A stretch of DNA of 64,000 nt, taken from the NCBI GenBank assembly GCA_911728435.2, contig OU452206.1, positions 13,732,297 through 13,796,296 of the forward strand. Direction: 5' to 3'. This document shows, piece by piece, positions 53,907 to 64,000 of this stretch (the stretch's first letter is position 1; each line of letters begins with the position of its first letter). Origin of the DNA: Apoderus coryli (Eukaryota; Arthropoda; Insecta; Coleoptera; Attelabidae). Both the position numbers and the translations under genes were made by a program. The notes beneath the pieces were generated by a model. That model searched no databases. It was not told where the DNA came from and saw nothing but the letters and a program-made list of their open reading frames with translations.

Positions 53907-54113
53907 ATTTCTAAATTATTTACTTTGAAGAAAAACGGGATTTCAAAAACACTATCTTATTTATCAGAACTAAATTCCTCACTAATCGTTTGCGTTTTTT
54001 GTTGAAATAAAAACTGCAGATACGTGTAGGAAAAGAATTTACACCGTTTATTTTAGTCTTTTCATTGATTCAGTTTGGTTGCTTCTCAAGTTATTTTACT
54101 TTTACCGTACAAA

Positions 54114-55187
54114 ATGATTTATTCCATTCTAGAACGAGTTGAAATTGTTAAACTTTATTTTCAAAATAATAGTAGTGCTAGACTTACGGCTCGCTTATTT
54201 AATGAGAGACATCCCGATAAAAATGTGAATGATGTGTACGTTGGCAAGTTAGTTAAAAAGTTTGTAGATACCGGATCTGTCTGTAATGTAAAACACCAGC
54301 CGCAGAAACCGATCAGAAATGAAGCTGTGGAAGTCGCTGTTTTAGGGCATGTTGAAATGGATCATAGTCAAAGTACCCGTCAACTAGCTGAAGCCTCAGG
54401 TGTCTCCCGTTCGTCCATAATACGAATTTTAAAAGCGTACAAATTTCATCCGTACAAAATCAAATTAGTACAGGAACTAAATGAGGATGATCCTGATAGA
54501 AGGCTGCAATTTTGTGAAGCAATGAGCCAGCGTTTAATTGAAGATCCGCAATTATTATTTAACATTTGTTTTTCCGACGAATGCACATTTTATTTGAATG
54601 GAGCTGTAAATAGGCACAATTGCCGTTACTGGGATGACAGTAACCCACATTTATTCCGTGAGGTTCATACCCAGTATCCTCAAAAAATAAACGTCTGGTG
54701 TGGCATATTAGGAAATCATATTATAGGACCACTTTTTATTCCTGGAAATTTAACTGGTGAAGTGTACCTAAACATGCTTGAAGACACAATTGATCCTTTA
54801 ATAACACAAATAATAGAAGATGACCAAAATCATACTGCTGATCGGCTTTATTTCCAGCAAGATGGAGCACCTCCGCACTATGTGGCTCCTGTAAGACAGT
54901 TCTTAGATGACCGGTTCCCTGGACGGTGGATTGGAAGGAGGGGCCCAATTGAATGGCTTGCCAGGTCACCGGATTTATCGCCTTTAGACTTTTTTCTTTG
55001 GGGGCACTTAAAAAATAAATGTTTTGCCACGAAGCCCGAGTCCATAGAAGATCTTCGCCAACGCATTACAGAAGAGTGCAGAAACATAACACCTGATATG
55101 CTACAAAATGTTAGAAATAGATTTGAACAAAATCTGTATTATTGTATGGAATCAAATGGGTCACATTTTCAACATTTGTTAATGTAA
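54114..55187 (+). CDS. mariner-type transposase (DUF4817 HTH, DD41D)
   Basis: 357 residues from MIYSILERVEIVKLYFQNNS; a further in-frame ATG at 54075 adds 13 hydrophobic residues with no family support. N-terminus: DUF4817-type helix-turn-helix (to about 60), then a second HTH around STRQLAEASGVSRSSIIRIL (about 95-120). Catalytic domain: Asp155 in FSDECTFYLNG, NVWCGILGNHIIGPLFI, Asp250 in YFQQDGAPPHY, then SPDLSPLDFFLWG with Asp292. The gap between the second and third Asp is 41 residues, so DD41D. It binds the long TIRs, excises and inserts at TA. All three acidic residues and the whole frame are intact. Relatives in the window at 9950, 31796 and 58399 are dead. Confidence 0.93.
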   Translation: MIYSILERVEIVKLYFQNNSSARLTARLFNERHPDKNVNDVYVGKLVKKFVDTGSVCNVKHQPQKPIRNEAVEVAVLGHVEMDHSQSTRQLAEASGVSRSSIIRILKAYKFHPYKIKLVQELNEDDPDRRLQFCEAMSQRLIEDPQLLFNICFSDECTFYLNGAVNRHNCRYWDDSNPHLFREVHTQYPQKINVWCGILGNHIIGPLFIPGNLTGEVYLNMLEDTIDPLITQIIEDDQNHTADRLYFQQDGAPPHYVAPVRQFLDDRFPGRWIGRRGPIEWLARSPDLSPLDFFLWGHLKNKCFATKPESIEDLRQRITEECRNITPDMLQNVRNRFEQNLYYCMESNGSHFQHLLM

Positions 55188-55269
55188 CGTTTTAATAAAT
55201 CAATTTAACAGCTTGTTTACTTTTTTTACAAAGCAATGTTAAAACTAACAAACATTGGAATGTACTAAC

Positions 55270-55631
55270 GATTGCAGGTGTTTTCACTCGCAATAATTAA
55301 AACTTATTTGTATTTCTCATTAATACCAAAATTATCGGCTTAATGTCTTTAAAGTCGTTTTCGTATTAACTGTTTTAGTAAAATTCGACAAATAGGGTAT
55401 CATTAGAAAGACAATTTTGTGTCCTTTCAAATGATATGTCATTAGACCCCTCTTTCCATTTAAAATTTTAGGGTTGTTACTCACCCCCGCTAGGGGGTTA
55501 AAGGCGCAGATCGAAAAATATGTTTAAAATGTGTCCCCCTCAAAAGCAAAATCGACGTGTCCGAGCATTTTCGCATTCGACTACAAAAAAAAGAGAAAAG
55601 CTAGGTGCAAACTTTTCGTTGGACCACCCTG
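55270..55631 (-). repeat. right TIR of DD41D element
   Basis: 362 bp ending CTTTTCGTTGGACCACCCTG; inverted copy of 53545-53906. Includes a GC-rich palindromic core CCCCCGCTAGGGGG near 55484. Confidence 0.92.
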
Positions 55632-55743
55632 TATATTCTCTTTCCTTTTCATACCTACATAAGTTTATTATTTTGTATTTATTCTTTTATTTAAGGGCAG
55701 TGGTTAAATAGCTTAAAAGTCATGAAGAGCTGAAGTAAGTATT

Positions 55744-56080
55744 AATAATAATAAGTTTATTTGCAGTTCAAAAATAAATAAATTACAATACGGTACTTAA
55801 TTTTATCTTAAACATAGAACTACAAAATGGTCTAGATGGCAGTAAGACTGATTTCAAAATCTAGTCCAGAGGAAGAAAAACATAAGTAGTTAACTTATAT
55901 TTTGCAAAATAATAATAAGAAAAAACATATGTATAATATACCATTCTTAGAACTCCCTATCACATTTAACAAAAAAAAAAACTATTAACAATATAACAAA
56001 ATATTACAAAAATAATCATAACAACAAACAATACAAAAAATTAAAAAAAAAACAACAATAATAATCCAAAGAATAATCAA
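55744..56080 (-). repeat. LINE 3' end with (TTA)n tail
   Basis: Plus strand begins (AATAAT)nAAGTTTATTTGCAGTTCA; in the minus sense this is a LINE 3' untranslated end terminating in (TTA)n. Shares GAACTGCAAATAAACTTATT with other tails in the window (34207-34240). Upstream A-rich sequence to 56080 has no coding. Confidence 0.6.
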
Positions 56081-56114
56081 AGCGGATTAAGAGGGGCGTT
56101 TGAATACAATCGTT

Positions 56115-56610
56115 TGCAGACCTATTTTTGCGCATGGTAGACTCCACTAATACGTATCTGGTAACAAAAATTTTGATAGGGAGTTAAAGAGTAAAGATGG
56201 GATTAGGTATTGAAGTATTTTGAAGTTGAAATATTGGATAGTTAGTTCAAAAACAGAGTTAGAAAATCATCATATTTCGCTTTGCAGGCGTAATTTTGCG
56301 CATGGTAGTCGCCACTAAGACGTATCTGCTAGCAAAAATTTTCATAGGGTTTTAAAGACAAAAGATGGGATTAGGTAATGAAGTATTTTCAAGCGGAAAG
56401 ATTAAATAGTTAACTCATAAATTGAGTTCAAACATGGGTAACTTTTTCAAATTTACAGATATATTTTTGTGGATGGAAATCTTTACTAATACGTATCTGG
56501 TAGCAAAAATTTTAATAGGGTTTTAAAGACTAAGGTTTGGATTAGGTAATAAGGTATTTTGAGGCTACAACAATAAATAATTACTTAATAAATTTAGTTT
56601 AAAGTCAGCA
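56115..56610 (+). repeat. three diverged tandem repeats of about 170 bp
   Basis: Units begin near 56131 (CGCATGGTAGACTCCACTAA), 56299 (CGCATGGTAGTCGCCACTAA) and 56471 (GGATGGAAATCTTTACTAAT). Each continues ACGTATCTG.TAGCAAAAATT, ATAGGG.TTTAAAGA, GGATTAGGTA.TGA.GTATTTT. Spacing 168 and 172 bp. Monomer length and AT content are satellite-like. Confidence 0.75.
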
Positions 56611-57082
56611 ATGTTTTCCTCATTTTGTGCTATGATTCTAATATTTAATAATGATAATATTACTTTATTACCTAATTTATATATTTAACAATCACTTGTA
56701 ATTAAAATTGTACGTGAAAACTTTCTGTATTAGACAATATCCATATATAAAAAAAACCTTAAATTTCCCTTCAAATATCCGCCATTTTCTTATAATTTTT
56801 TTATAAATTTAATATCCAGCGTAGTTGGGACAGCATTGAAGAGATGGCGCTGTTTATACACAGTGACACAAAAATCTAATGGTTTTGTCGTACTTATATT
56901 ATTAATATAGGTATAGTTGTATGTGGTGTGTTATATGTATATGCGTGTGTACTAGGAGTAGGGATTATTAACTTTAGCCCTGTACAGTAATATCAAAGAA
57001 TAAACATCTATGGTAATATTAGGTATGTAGGTATACCTACTGTTAGAGGATAAATATAATAAGGAACAAAGTAGTTACGAGT
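56611..57082. other. no gene recognised
   Basis: AT-rich, unassigned. Confidence 0.35.
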
Positions 57083-57215
57083 AGTTTGTTACGTTAGTTT
57101 ATTGGAAATAATACAATTATAATAACTATTAAAATTCTGTTTCGTTACGCAGGTCATATATTTTTGATTATATTATAACTAGTCGGGAAAGTTTTGGGGT
57201 GACACAACTGATTTT
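57083..57215 (+). repeat. SINE body copy, no tRNA head
   Basis: TTGTTACGTTAGTTTATTGG, AAATTCTGTTTCGTTACG and GTCGGGAAAGTTTTGG match, in reverse orientation, 37700-37830. The tRNA-like head is missing. Confidence 0.65.
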
Positions 57216-57463
57216 TATGATCTATAGAGAGATTACAAGAACTCCCGACTGGTAGTTATTATAAAATTATAAGATACCCTTAGTGGGGGTTTAAATAGCG
57301 TTTCAAATTTCACCAGTTAGGTAGTTGGAACGTATATACAGGGTTATTCACGCCATACTACACGGAATACTGTGGCTAAACTATTTAATTTCCTTAAAGT
57401 TTTATTCATGGGTTCGATAAAAATGATTTAGGGCTACATTTTAAAAATATTGTGAGTCTATAC

Positions 57464-59441
57464 AGGGTGTCCCAAATATAAGAACTTAACCATAGTTGTG
57501 TTTTTTAAATGGAATGCCCTGTATATGAATAAATTTTTAGATTCCCCGTTCAAAATAAACCTAACTTTCATTAAAGCACATCTTACCTAAACCTGACAGT
57601 TTTTTAAATATTTAAATTTTAATAAAAATATAGAGATAATTTGAATGAAAAAATTCACACCTATTTGTTCATTCTTTTTAAGCCAGTCTAGGCATCATCA
57701 CTTGTCACGCCAAATATAAAAAAATCCCCAATACTAAATACAGGATGTCCAATAATGTAACTTATATGAACGTAAAGTTTAATTCTAAATAACTTGTTTA
57801 TTTCAAATGGAACACCCGGTATATGAGGTAAAAATTACATGCACAGAGTAATTCTTTGTCAAATATTATAATACTTTCCTATGGATAACTCTTGACGTTT
57901 TCGTGGAAAATGCAGATATTCATAATATTATGCGAATTTTTTATTGAACCTGTTAATTTCATGTAGACCACCCTGTATTTGATGATGATGAAATTAATTA
58001 TCTATTGATCACTATAAGGTTTTCCTATAGATATGTATATTTTTTAATGTATGGAAAAAGCACATATTGGTAGTAATAGGAAGAATTTTTTAAAATTATA
58101 TTTGTCAAGTCGGCCATGAGAATTTGACAAACCATAATTTAAACAATAACATAATAAATAAATACATTTTTCACTTAAATTAAATAACAAGATATACCTA
58201 CATAAAAACTGATAAATTTTATAATAAATGTTCAAAATGATTGGACTCTAGGCACATAATATGAATCCTTTTCTTAAATCCTTCAACAACTTTAACCTGG
58301 TATAACGCTTCTAAACGCTTCATTTATTTGGTTCTTCATCTCCTCTATTAAAAAATTTTTCATTAGCGATGATTTTGTTCCTGGCCCATGTACAAAATTC
58401 AACACGAGTTAAAATCAATATTGAAAAGTTCTTGATGCAGTTGCACTGTGTTTGGGTGGTATCTTTCGTTAAACTGCCTTAACAGTCTCTCGAAGACCGC
58501 TTTTTTGGGGTGATTTTGCGCCAGGAACCTTTGAGCGTAAACTCGCGATGCCAACAAAGCGTTTTTGGACCATTTTCCTAGAATAAAAATCATGTCTATT
58601 CTTTCTCCTTTGGAATAGGTTCGTATTTTTGAATTGAATTAAATCAAATGTCACAGGTAAAAAACTGTTTTATCAAAAAATTCTCAACTCTTAAGTAAGA
58701 ATTTTCAACAAACTATTTGACAGTAAATATCAAATTAAAAAAAATGTATTCTATCTTCTCAAATTCTCATGGCTGACTTGATAAATATTATATTTTTGAA
58801 AATTCTTCCTCTTATTGCCAATATGTGTGCCTCTTCCATGCAAAATTAAAGATAAGTATACATATCTACAAGAAAACTTTAATTTAACTTTAATTTTTGC
58901 ATCATTAAATACATGGTGGTCTACATATGAAACTAAGAGATTCAGTTTCAAATTCCCCTAATATCATGAATATGTCCATTTTCCACAAAAACGTCAAAAG
59001 TTATCCATGGGAAAGTATTATAATATTTGACAGATAATTACTTTATGCATCTAATTTTGACCTCATATACTGGGTGTTCCATTTGAAATAAACAAGTTAT
59101 TTAGAATTAAACTTTACGTTCATATAAATTATATTATTGGACACCCTGTATTTAGTATTTCGAGTTTTTTATATTTGGCGTAACAAGTGATGAGTGGGTA
59201 TATTTATCAGCCCAGACTGGCTTAAAAAGAACAAACAAATAGGTGTGAATTTGTTCATTCATATTATGTCTATATTTTTATAAAAATTTAAATACTTAAA
59301 AAACTGTCAGGTTTAGGTGAGATGTACTTTAATGAAAGTTAGGTTTATTTTGAACGGTGAATCTAAAAATATATTCATATACAGGGCATTCCATTTAAAA
59401 AAACACAACTATGGTTCATTTCTTATATTTGGGACACCCTG
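57464..59441. mobile_element. 2-kb palindromic mariner-type element, about 680-bp arms
   Basis: Ends CAGGGTGTCCCAAATATAAG and inverted CTTATATTTGGGACACCCTG, each next to TA. Arms (57464-58135 and 58765-59441) pair throughout with modest divergence: TGGAATGCCCTGTATATGAA, CACACCTATTTGTTC, AGTATTATAATATTTGACA-type and GGTCTACAT blocks. Smaller TACAGG...CCTGTA pieces lie inside the arms, suggesting nesting. The pairing continues about 15 bp beyond the ends (GTGAGTCTA). The centre holds a transposase fragment. Confidence 0.8.
58399..58650 (-). pseudogene. transposase N-terminal HTH fragment
   Basis: Minus frame YSKGERIDMIFILGKWSKNA, LLASRVYAQRFLAQNHPKKA, VFERLLRQFNE resembles the DUF4817-type helix-turn-helix that opens many mariner-type transposases of insects. 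The catalytic domain is absent. It lies in the centre of the palindromic element, consistent with an internally deleted autonomous parent. Confidence 0.65.
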
Positions 59442-59443
59442 TA

Positions 59444-61694
59444 TAGACTCACAATACCTAATACCCTACTTAATTTTTAAAATTTTTACTGTTAAAATAA
59501 TCACTGTACCAATCGTAAATCAAATAGATAGGTACTATGTTAAACCGCATATTAAACTAAAACTTAATTTTTCTCGAAATTGCAGCATTCTATCATATTG
59601 AGATAAGAATACCTCATATTTCCTATGAATGATGTCAGAATTCTCCAAAAGTTAGTGAAAAAGAAGTTTTTATTAAAAATGTCCGTTGATACCCGTTTAG
59701 ACGCCTAAGTTCGCAATTTAATTCAGCAGTGTATGGCCAACGAATGCTTCTATTTAGGGAAATATCTTTGTCACCTTTCACTCCAATGGCTAAAGGCGCT
59801 TTCGCGATACCTTTAAAAAACCTATGCTAAGCCGCCATCTTTTAAAAGCTATAACTTCTTTTGGAAGCAATTTCGCATTAGAAGTTTGGCGTTGAATTGC
59901 CATGAAATCTGCTCTAGAATTTGTGGCTTTCGCTTGGTCCATTAGTTTCTGGACACATTGTATACTATTAGGAAAGACACTGTTTGATGCATGAAATAAG
60001 CGTCTCATGGTTTTGAAACTGACAAACTAAAACAACAGGGCTAACCTAATACATTTTGAAAAACACTGCAAGCATACAGGGCGGTCCAAAGAAGAGATAA
60101 GTATGTATTATCATAGTTCTGGTTTTTTAAATAGAACACCCTGTATTGGAGTATTTTAATAGTCCCTCAAAAATAACTGGGATTCGTTTTAAGGTGTCAT
60201 TTACCTATGTTTTACGGTTTTCACAAAAATCATCAATTTGTGAAAATATTTAAAAATCTTGAATATTTATCGTAAATAAAACCAGTTTTTTTACATTCAT
60301 CCTTTTTATGTATAATAGTATATAACTATAACTAGTCTAAGCGAAGATAAGCATCAAACGTATAAGAATACCCGCACAAAAAAGAATGTGAAAATAATTT
60401 ACGTAAAATAGAAATATGACATTTTGTGTCACTATGTATTAGTTTTTGGCGACACCTATTGAGGAGAAGAATGTATTAAAATATTCTAGAAAATTACTCT
60501 AAGTTAAGAAATGAATAATTTGAAATGCCATGAGATTCACTAGCGCCACCATCGGACATTTTTGTAAGTAACCATTTCGGATTCCCCTCTTAAGTATAAG
60601 ATTACGGATTAAGGAAAAGATACATAAGCATTTCAGGGTATCTGGTATATTATTATAAATTTTGGAAATCTGGTATGAAAAGGACCGTTCGAAACCCGAA
60701 GTTTTATGTTATTTATTAAATAAATTTTCCAATAGTCAGCTTCATAATGTTTTTATTCTGATTGATATCTAATTGATATGGTCTATAGTAAATATTTACA
60801 TTCAATAAAATGTATTTTCAAAAAAGTATTTTATTCCCTCTTTCTATTAAAAAAATTAATTTTCCTCAGGCTTTATCTGTTCCATTACAAAGAAAACATT
60901 AAAAGTAATCACGTAATGAGCGAAAACAATCGCAACCTGAAACCAATCAGTTAATAATAATCCAGATAATACGTCAACGCGTGAACCGCCCCTATATCAA
61001 TGTATACTGGACGGGGGCGGGTGACGATGAGTACAAAACTGCCAGCTTTGTTAGGTTAGACTCTACACCCATATTATTCTGGCTAATGAATTGAACAATT
61101 TAATAATGAAAAGCTGGTGTAGATGTAGGTACACTGCGGTTTAATTTACCGTCTCTGTGATAGGTTAGATTTAGCTGTTTGTATTTTTGCTATTCGATTG
61201 ATTTGTAGAGGCTTTCGAACCGATTTAAAGTTTGCAATATGCAAAATATTATACGATTTCGTCACGATGAGAGCAAAGATTAATGTGTACATTAATCTTT
61301 CCTGATAGTATTAACAAAATCATAAAGTAGTGAAGCATAATTTCCTAAAGATTTTCTATCCTACGTAATTTTTCCAGATCTGAATAATAAATGGTCCTGT
61401 TGGCATAAAGTCATCAAGATAAATTCAGCGTGTCTGGATCAACGTCGCTTTCGCCTTCTCCGACTTGATTGCCAGAATTGTAATAGGTAATGATCAATTG
61501 TAAAGCTTTTCCATACTTACAGGACTGTTTAGTATTGGATATTTCTTTGCCATCAACTTAAAAAAAGCATTACAAAATAAATAATGCCTACGGAGCTCTT
61601 TCATTATTTTTGGGAATAAATAATAATCCCCGATGTACTTTGAAGCACATAATTTATATGAAGTCAATGGCCACTTGCTTCGTCTACTCAGTGT
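59444..61694. other. no gene; small MITE piece
   Basis: 60076-60143 is TACAGGGCGGTCC ... GAACACCCTGTA, a tiny TIR remnant. The frame 59790-60008 (-) has no known domain. 60960-61070 is locally GC-richer without an identifiable gene. The remainder is unassigned. Confidence 0.4.
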
Positions 61695-61702
61695 ATTCTC
61701 AT

Positions 61703-63040
61703 TAGAGTTGCCACGAGAGGAGACGAGATAAGGCTTTGTCTCGTCTCGTCTCGTTTCGACATGTTTAAATAATGTTTTTCGATATGAGACGAGACAAGGG
61801 TCTCGTTTGTCTCGAGTATTAGTAAAAAAATATATAGACATTAGGAAAGCTAATTAGACTTTTTCGATGTGACACCAATCTGTCTCCAATCTAACAGTAA
61901 AATATCTAGACATCAAAGAAAAACAACATCACATTCAAAATATATAATTCAGAATAAAATAATATAGGGCTGCCTTATAAAGTTTTAAACAAAGTAAAAG
62001 TTTTTTAATTTTAAACTAAAATTATATTTTCTGATAGTATAAAAAAAAGTGTAATAAACAACAGCCAGTAAATTCATTGTATTGTAATATTTGTTTATTA
62101 TCAACCTTCAATAAGTTTTTCCCGGTGAATTTTTTGCAAAATGATTATTCTAATTTAAAAGTGTTCTAAAAGCAAAATATCGAGCGGTTGTCTGCCTGAT
62201 GAGTATGAACGCGAGTGAAGCATGCGCAGTAGCATCTACTTGATATGCGCAGTAGTATCTACTTGATACTTTGACATAACAAACTTCAAGACACGAGTAA
62301 GGAAAGAGTATTTTATTTTTCTCTTAAATACTGTAAATATGTTAATAACTTTAGTAAATTGCGATGCTTTAAGTAGATATATCAGTAATATATTATCGGG
62401 AGATTCCTACCCAACATTACTACTTGTCATAATTCACTGAATGGAAAAGCTTGTGATAGAACTTGACAAAAAGACAGAATTCTCACCAAGTGATGAAATA
62501 TTCGTCAAATCTTTTAAGCAGGTAGAGATGCATTACGACAAAGCAAATTGGGCCTCAATCATAATGACTTTCTGAGGTGAAGAAATGAAAAATCAATCAT
62601 ACCAAAAATTTTAAACAATTTATTGTGAAAAATATGCACCAATTAGGCCAATTATACCACCCGTACAAGAAACTGAAGAAAAATCTGGCTCAGACGAAGA
62701 CATTTATATTCAAAAAGGCGACTCCTCAATCCGAAAATGAATAAAAATTTTGGAAACAAGAGCTAAACGCATACTTTTATTAAATGAATGACGTTATCCT
62801 GACATTGCGAAGATGGCAAGAGGAATTACCGCAAAAAGCGTTCCTTCAGAAACTCTTTTTGCAAAAGCTGGTTTAGTAGGCACTAAACTTTGGAATCGAC
62901 TTACAATTTATCGAGATGTCTCGTCTCGAGCTTGTTTCGAAGGATCTTATCTCGTCTCGTCGCCAAATTCAAGACAAAATGTGACAAGAGAAAACGGCTT
63001 CGAGACGAGAGGAAACGTCTCGTCTCTCGCGCCAACTTTA
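61703..63040 (+). mobile_element. hAT element with CGAGAC-rich subterminal repeats
   Basis: 1338 bp bounded by perfect 8-bp duplications ATTCTCAT (61695-61702 and 63041-63048). TIRs TAGAGTTGCCACGAGAGGAG and, inverted from the right, TAAAGTTGGCGCGAGAGACG. Many copies of GAGACGAGAC / GTCTCGTCTC cluster at 61710-61815 and 62915-63030. A hAT transposase relic on the plus strand precedes the right end. Confidence 0.9.
62440..62935 (+). pseudogene. hAT transposase C-terminal relic
   Basis: Plus-strand pieces EKLVIELDKKTEFSPSDEIF, ..QETEEKSGSDEDIY, then YPDIAKMARGITAKSVPSET followed by LFAKAGLVGTKLWNRLT: the C-terminal hAT dimerisation motif (YPxLxxMAxxxLxxxxTSVPSERxFSxAG in active members). Three or more stops or shifts. 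The N-terminus and catalytic core are lost, replaced by about 600 bp of AT-rich non-coding DNA. Confidence 0.8.
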
Positions 63041-63048
63041 ATTCTCAT

Positions 63049-64000
63049 GAAACTGCACCGCCCCTTTGGTCAGTTTTCTTCACGTCTTCTCTCTTATAGC
63101 TTCTCTTAACCGTTCTAATATTGGGGCTCAATATTTTCCGGTTATATTTATTCTAATATTATATTTCTGTGTAAATTTCAACCTTATGTTAAAGAGCCTC
63201 TTATACATGACTATATTTTCGATCTAGAGCAAGTGTCTCCAAACTTTCAACCCTTAGGGCCATAATGACTTTTTCAGTATGTTCCAAGAGCCAACACAAT
63301 TTTAATTTTGTTGGCCTTATAGGCCTATATTTCTAAAATTCTAGACTAGTCGCAAAGAGCTCTTTGGAGTTGAGTAGTGTTAAAAATAGAGAAAGTCAAC
63401 ATCGACGTCTTTTAAAATTTTGCGCTTCATGCTCTGCTCCGCTGCCCTTATAATTTTAAGTTGGCTACCAGCAAAATCGCAATTGTAGCAACAAGTTTTT
63501 AGTAATTATCAATAAATAGCATTTGCTTCAAATTCACCTTAAACAAAATGAATATAATTTCCAATTGATTGATTGTATTATGCAGCACCGTCACTGTTTT
63601 GAGTCAGTAATAGTAATAATACTAATAATAGTAGGCCATGTAATAGATTTTCCTGTACAGGAAAGAGAGTAAAGAAAAGGGGACAAAATGCACATAATAT
63701 AAGTACAAAATGTTTGAAGAGTGGTGCTCCCCTCATATATTATGTTTTTCGTTCCAGCATCGCCCCCCAAATAGAGACTTTGGGATTTCAACCCCCATGA
63801 GGTGCTGTTTATCGAGTAATCGTTTCGAATCCAATTGATCTATCAATATGTATAACGTCTTAACTTTTAGCGTGTCGTGCCAATGCACAATATATCTTTA
63901 TGGTTGTCGTGTTCACTATTTTTCTTATTCAGATGTTTATTTATTTATGATGATCCTGGTATTGATGATGGTTAACATTACTTGTGAGTAGGTAATAGTT
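63049..64000. other. no gene recognised
   Basis: Unassigned AT-rich DNA to the end of the window; a TAATAGTAATAATACTAATA microsatellite-like run occurs near 63607. Confidence 0.35.

Larger units (their letters stand above)
53545..55631 (+). mobile_element. DD41D mariner-type transposon, apparently intact
   Basis: 2087 bp with TA on each side (53543-53544, 55632-55633). TIRs run 53545-53906 and 55270-55631, 362 bp; the outer roughly 340 bp are identical by inspection, the inner end has a few differences. One uninterrupted transposase gene lies between them, with AATAAA at 55194 after the stop. Low divergence and a clean gene indicate a recent insertion and possible activity. Confidence 0.93.

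Noticed and set aside
54075..54113. Upstream ATG as the start of the DD41D transposase
   Set aside because: The 13 added residues are hydrophobic and unlike the family; the second ATG begins exactly at the helix-turn-helix.
1..64000. CRISPR arrays, bacterial operons, rRNA genes
   Set aside because: No regularly spaced identical short repeats, no Shine-Dalgarno-led gene strings and no rRNA landmarks; the window is eukaryotic.

Overview
This is a repeat-dominated nuclear window from an AT-rich, intron-poor-in-this-stretch insect (arthropod) genome. The arthropod assignment rests on: a nuclear copy of mitochondrial trnP-nad6 that reads only with the invertebrate mitochondrial code and has the insect gene order; a U6 snRNA fragment close to the insect form; and the mix of BEL/Pao, Penelope, RTE/Jockey-like, mariner, hAT, piggyBac and Crypton elements. 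The sequence alone does not fix the order; a large-genome beetle or similar would fit.

Only one ordinary host-type gene is evident: an apparently intact, intronless S28 serine carboxypeptidase (lysosomal Pro-X carboxypeptidase-like) at 42199-43608. Almost everything else that can be recognised is mobile DNA or its wreckage.

Layout. 1-1105: end of a piggyBac element with a broken transposase. 1130-3000: mariner and RTE relics and a MITE half. 3322-3606: NUMT. 3735-5225: Penelope-like element (PLE) debris with GIY-YIG and RT parts, an inverted RT duplication and hammerhead-like motifs. 6459-8477: a TIR element with a DUF7869-like pseudogene and repeated subterminal motifs. 8514-14060: foldback MITEs, LINE and Tc1/mariner relics. 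15466-16076: hAT MITE with 8-bp target duplication. 16713-23106: a complete BEL/Pao LTR retrotransposon with identical LTRs, broken only by one in-frame TGA. 24918-27503: a TIR element full of TTTATAAA motifs, carrying a nested perfect palindrome. 27955-32698: LINE fragment, Crypton tyrosine recombinase (broken) and decayed mariner. 34207-39705: LINE, hAT, tRNA-Ala-headed SINE, MITE half, and a TIR element interrupted by a LINE. 40840-42160: LINE mosaic. 44005-45894: internally deleted piggyBac. 46975-47700: U6 snRNA fused to a LINE RNase H segment. 48491-53054: MITEs and foldbacks. 53545-55631: a young, apparently intact DD41D mariner-type element with 362-bp TIRs. 56115-56610: 170-bp tandem repeats. 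57464-59441: a 2-kb palindromic element. 61703-63040: hAT element with 8-bp target duplication and GAGACGAGAC-type subterminal repeats.

The most interesting signals are: a recurring hammerhead-ribozyme-like core (CTGANGA, stem II, GAAAC, loopless stem III) at five conforming places, including PLE debris and two palindromes; the U6-LINE chimera; the TTTATAAA-array transposon; the DUF7869-like element; and two apparently recent insertions (BEL and the DD41D element). Coordinates of repeat edges were read by eye and may be off by a few bases where repeats are diverged. No database search was possible.
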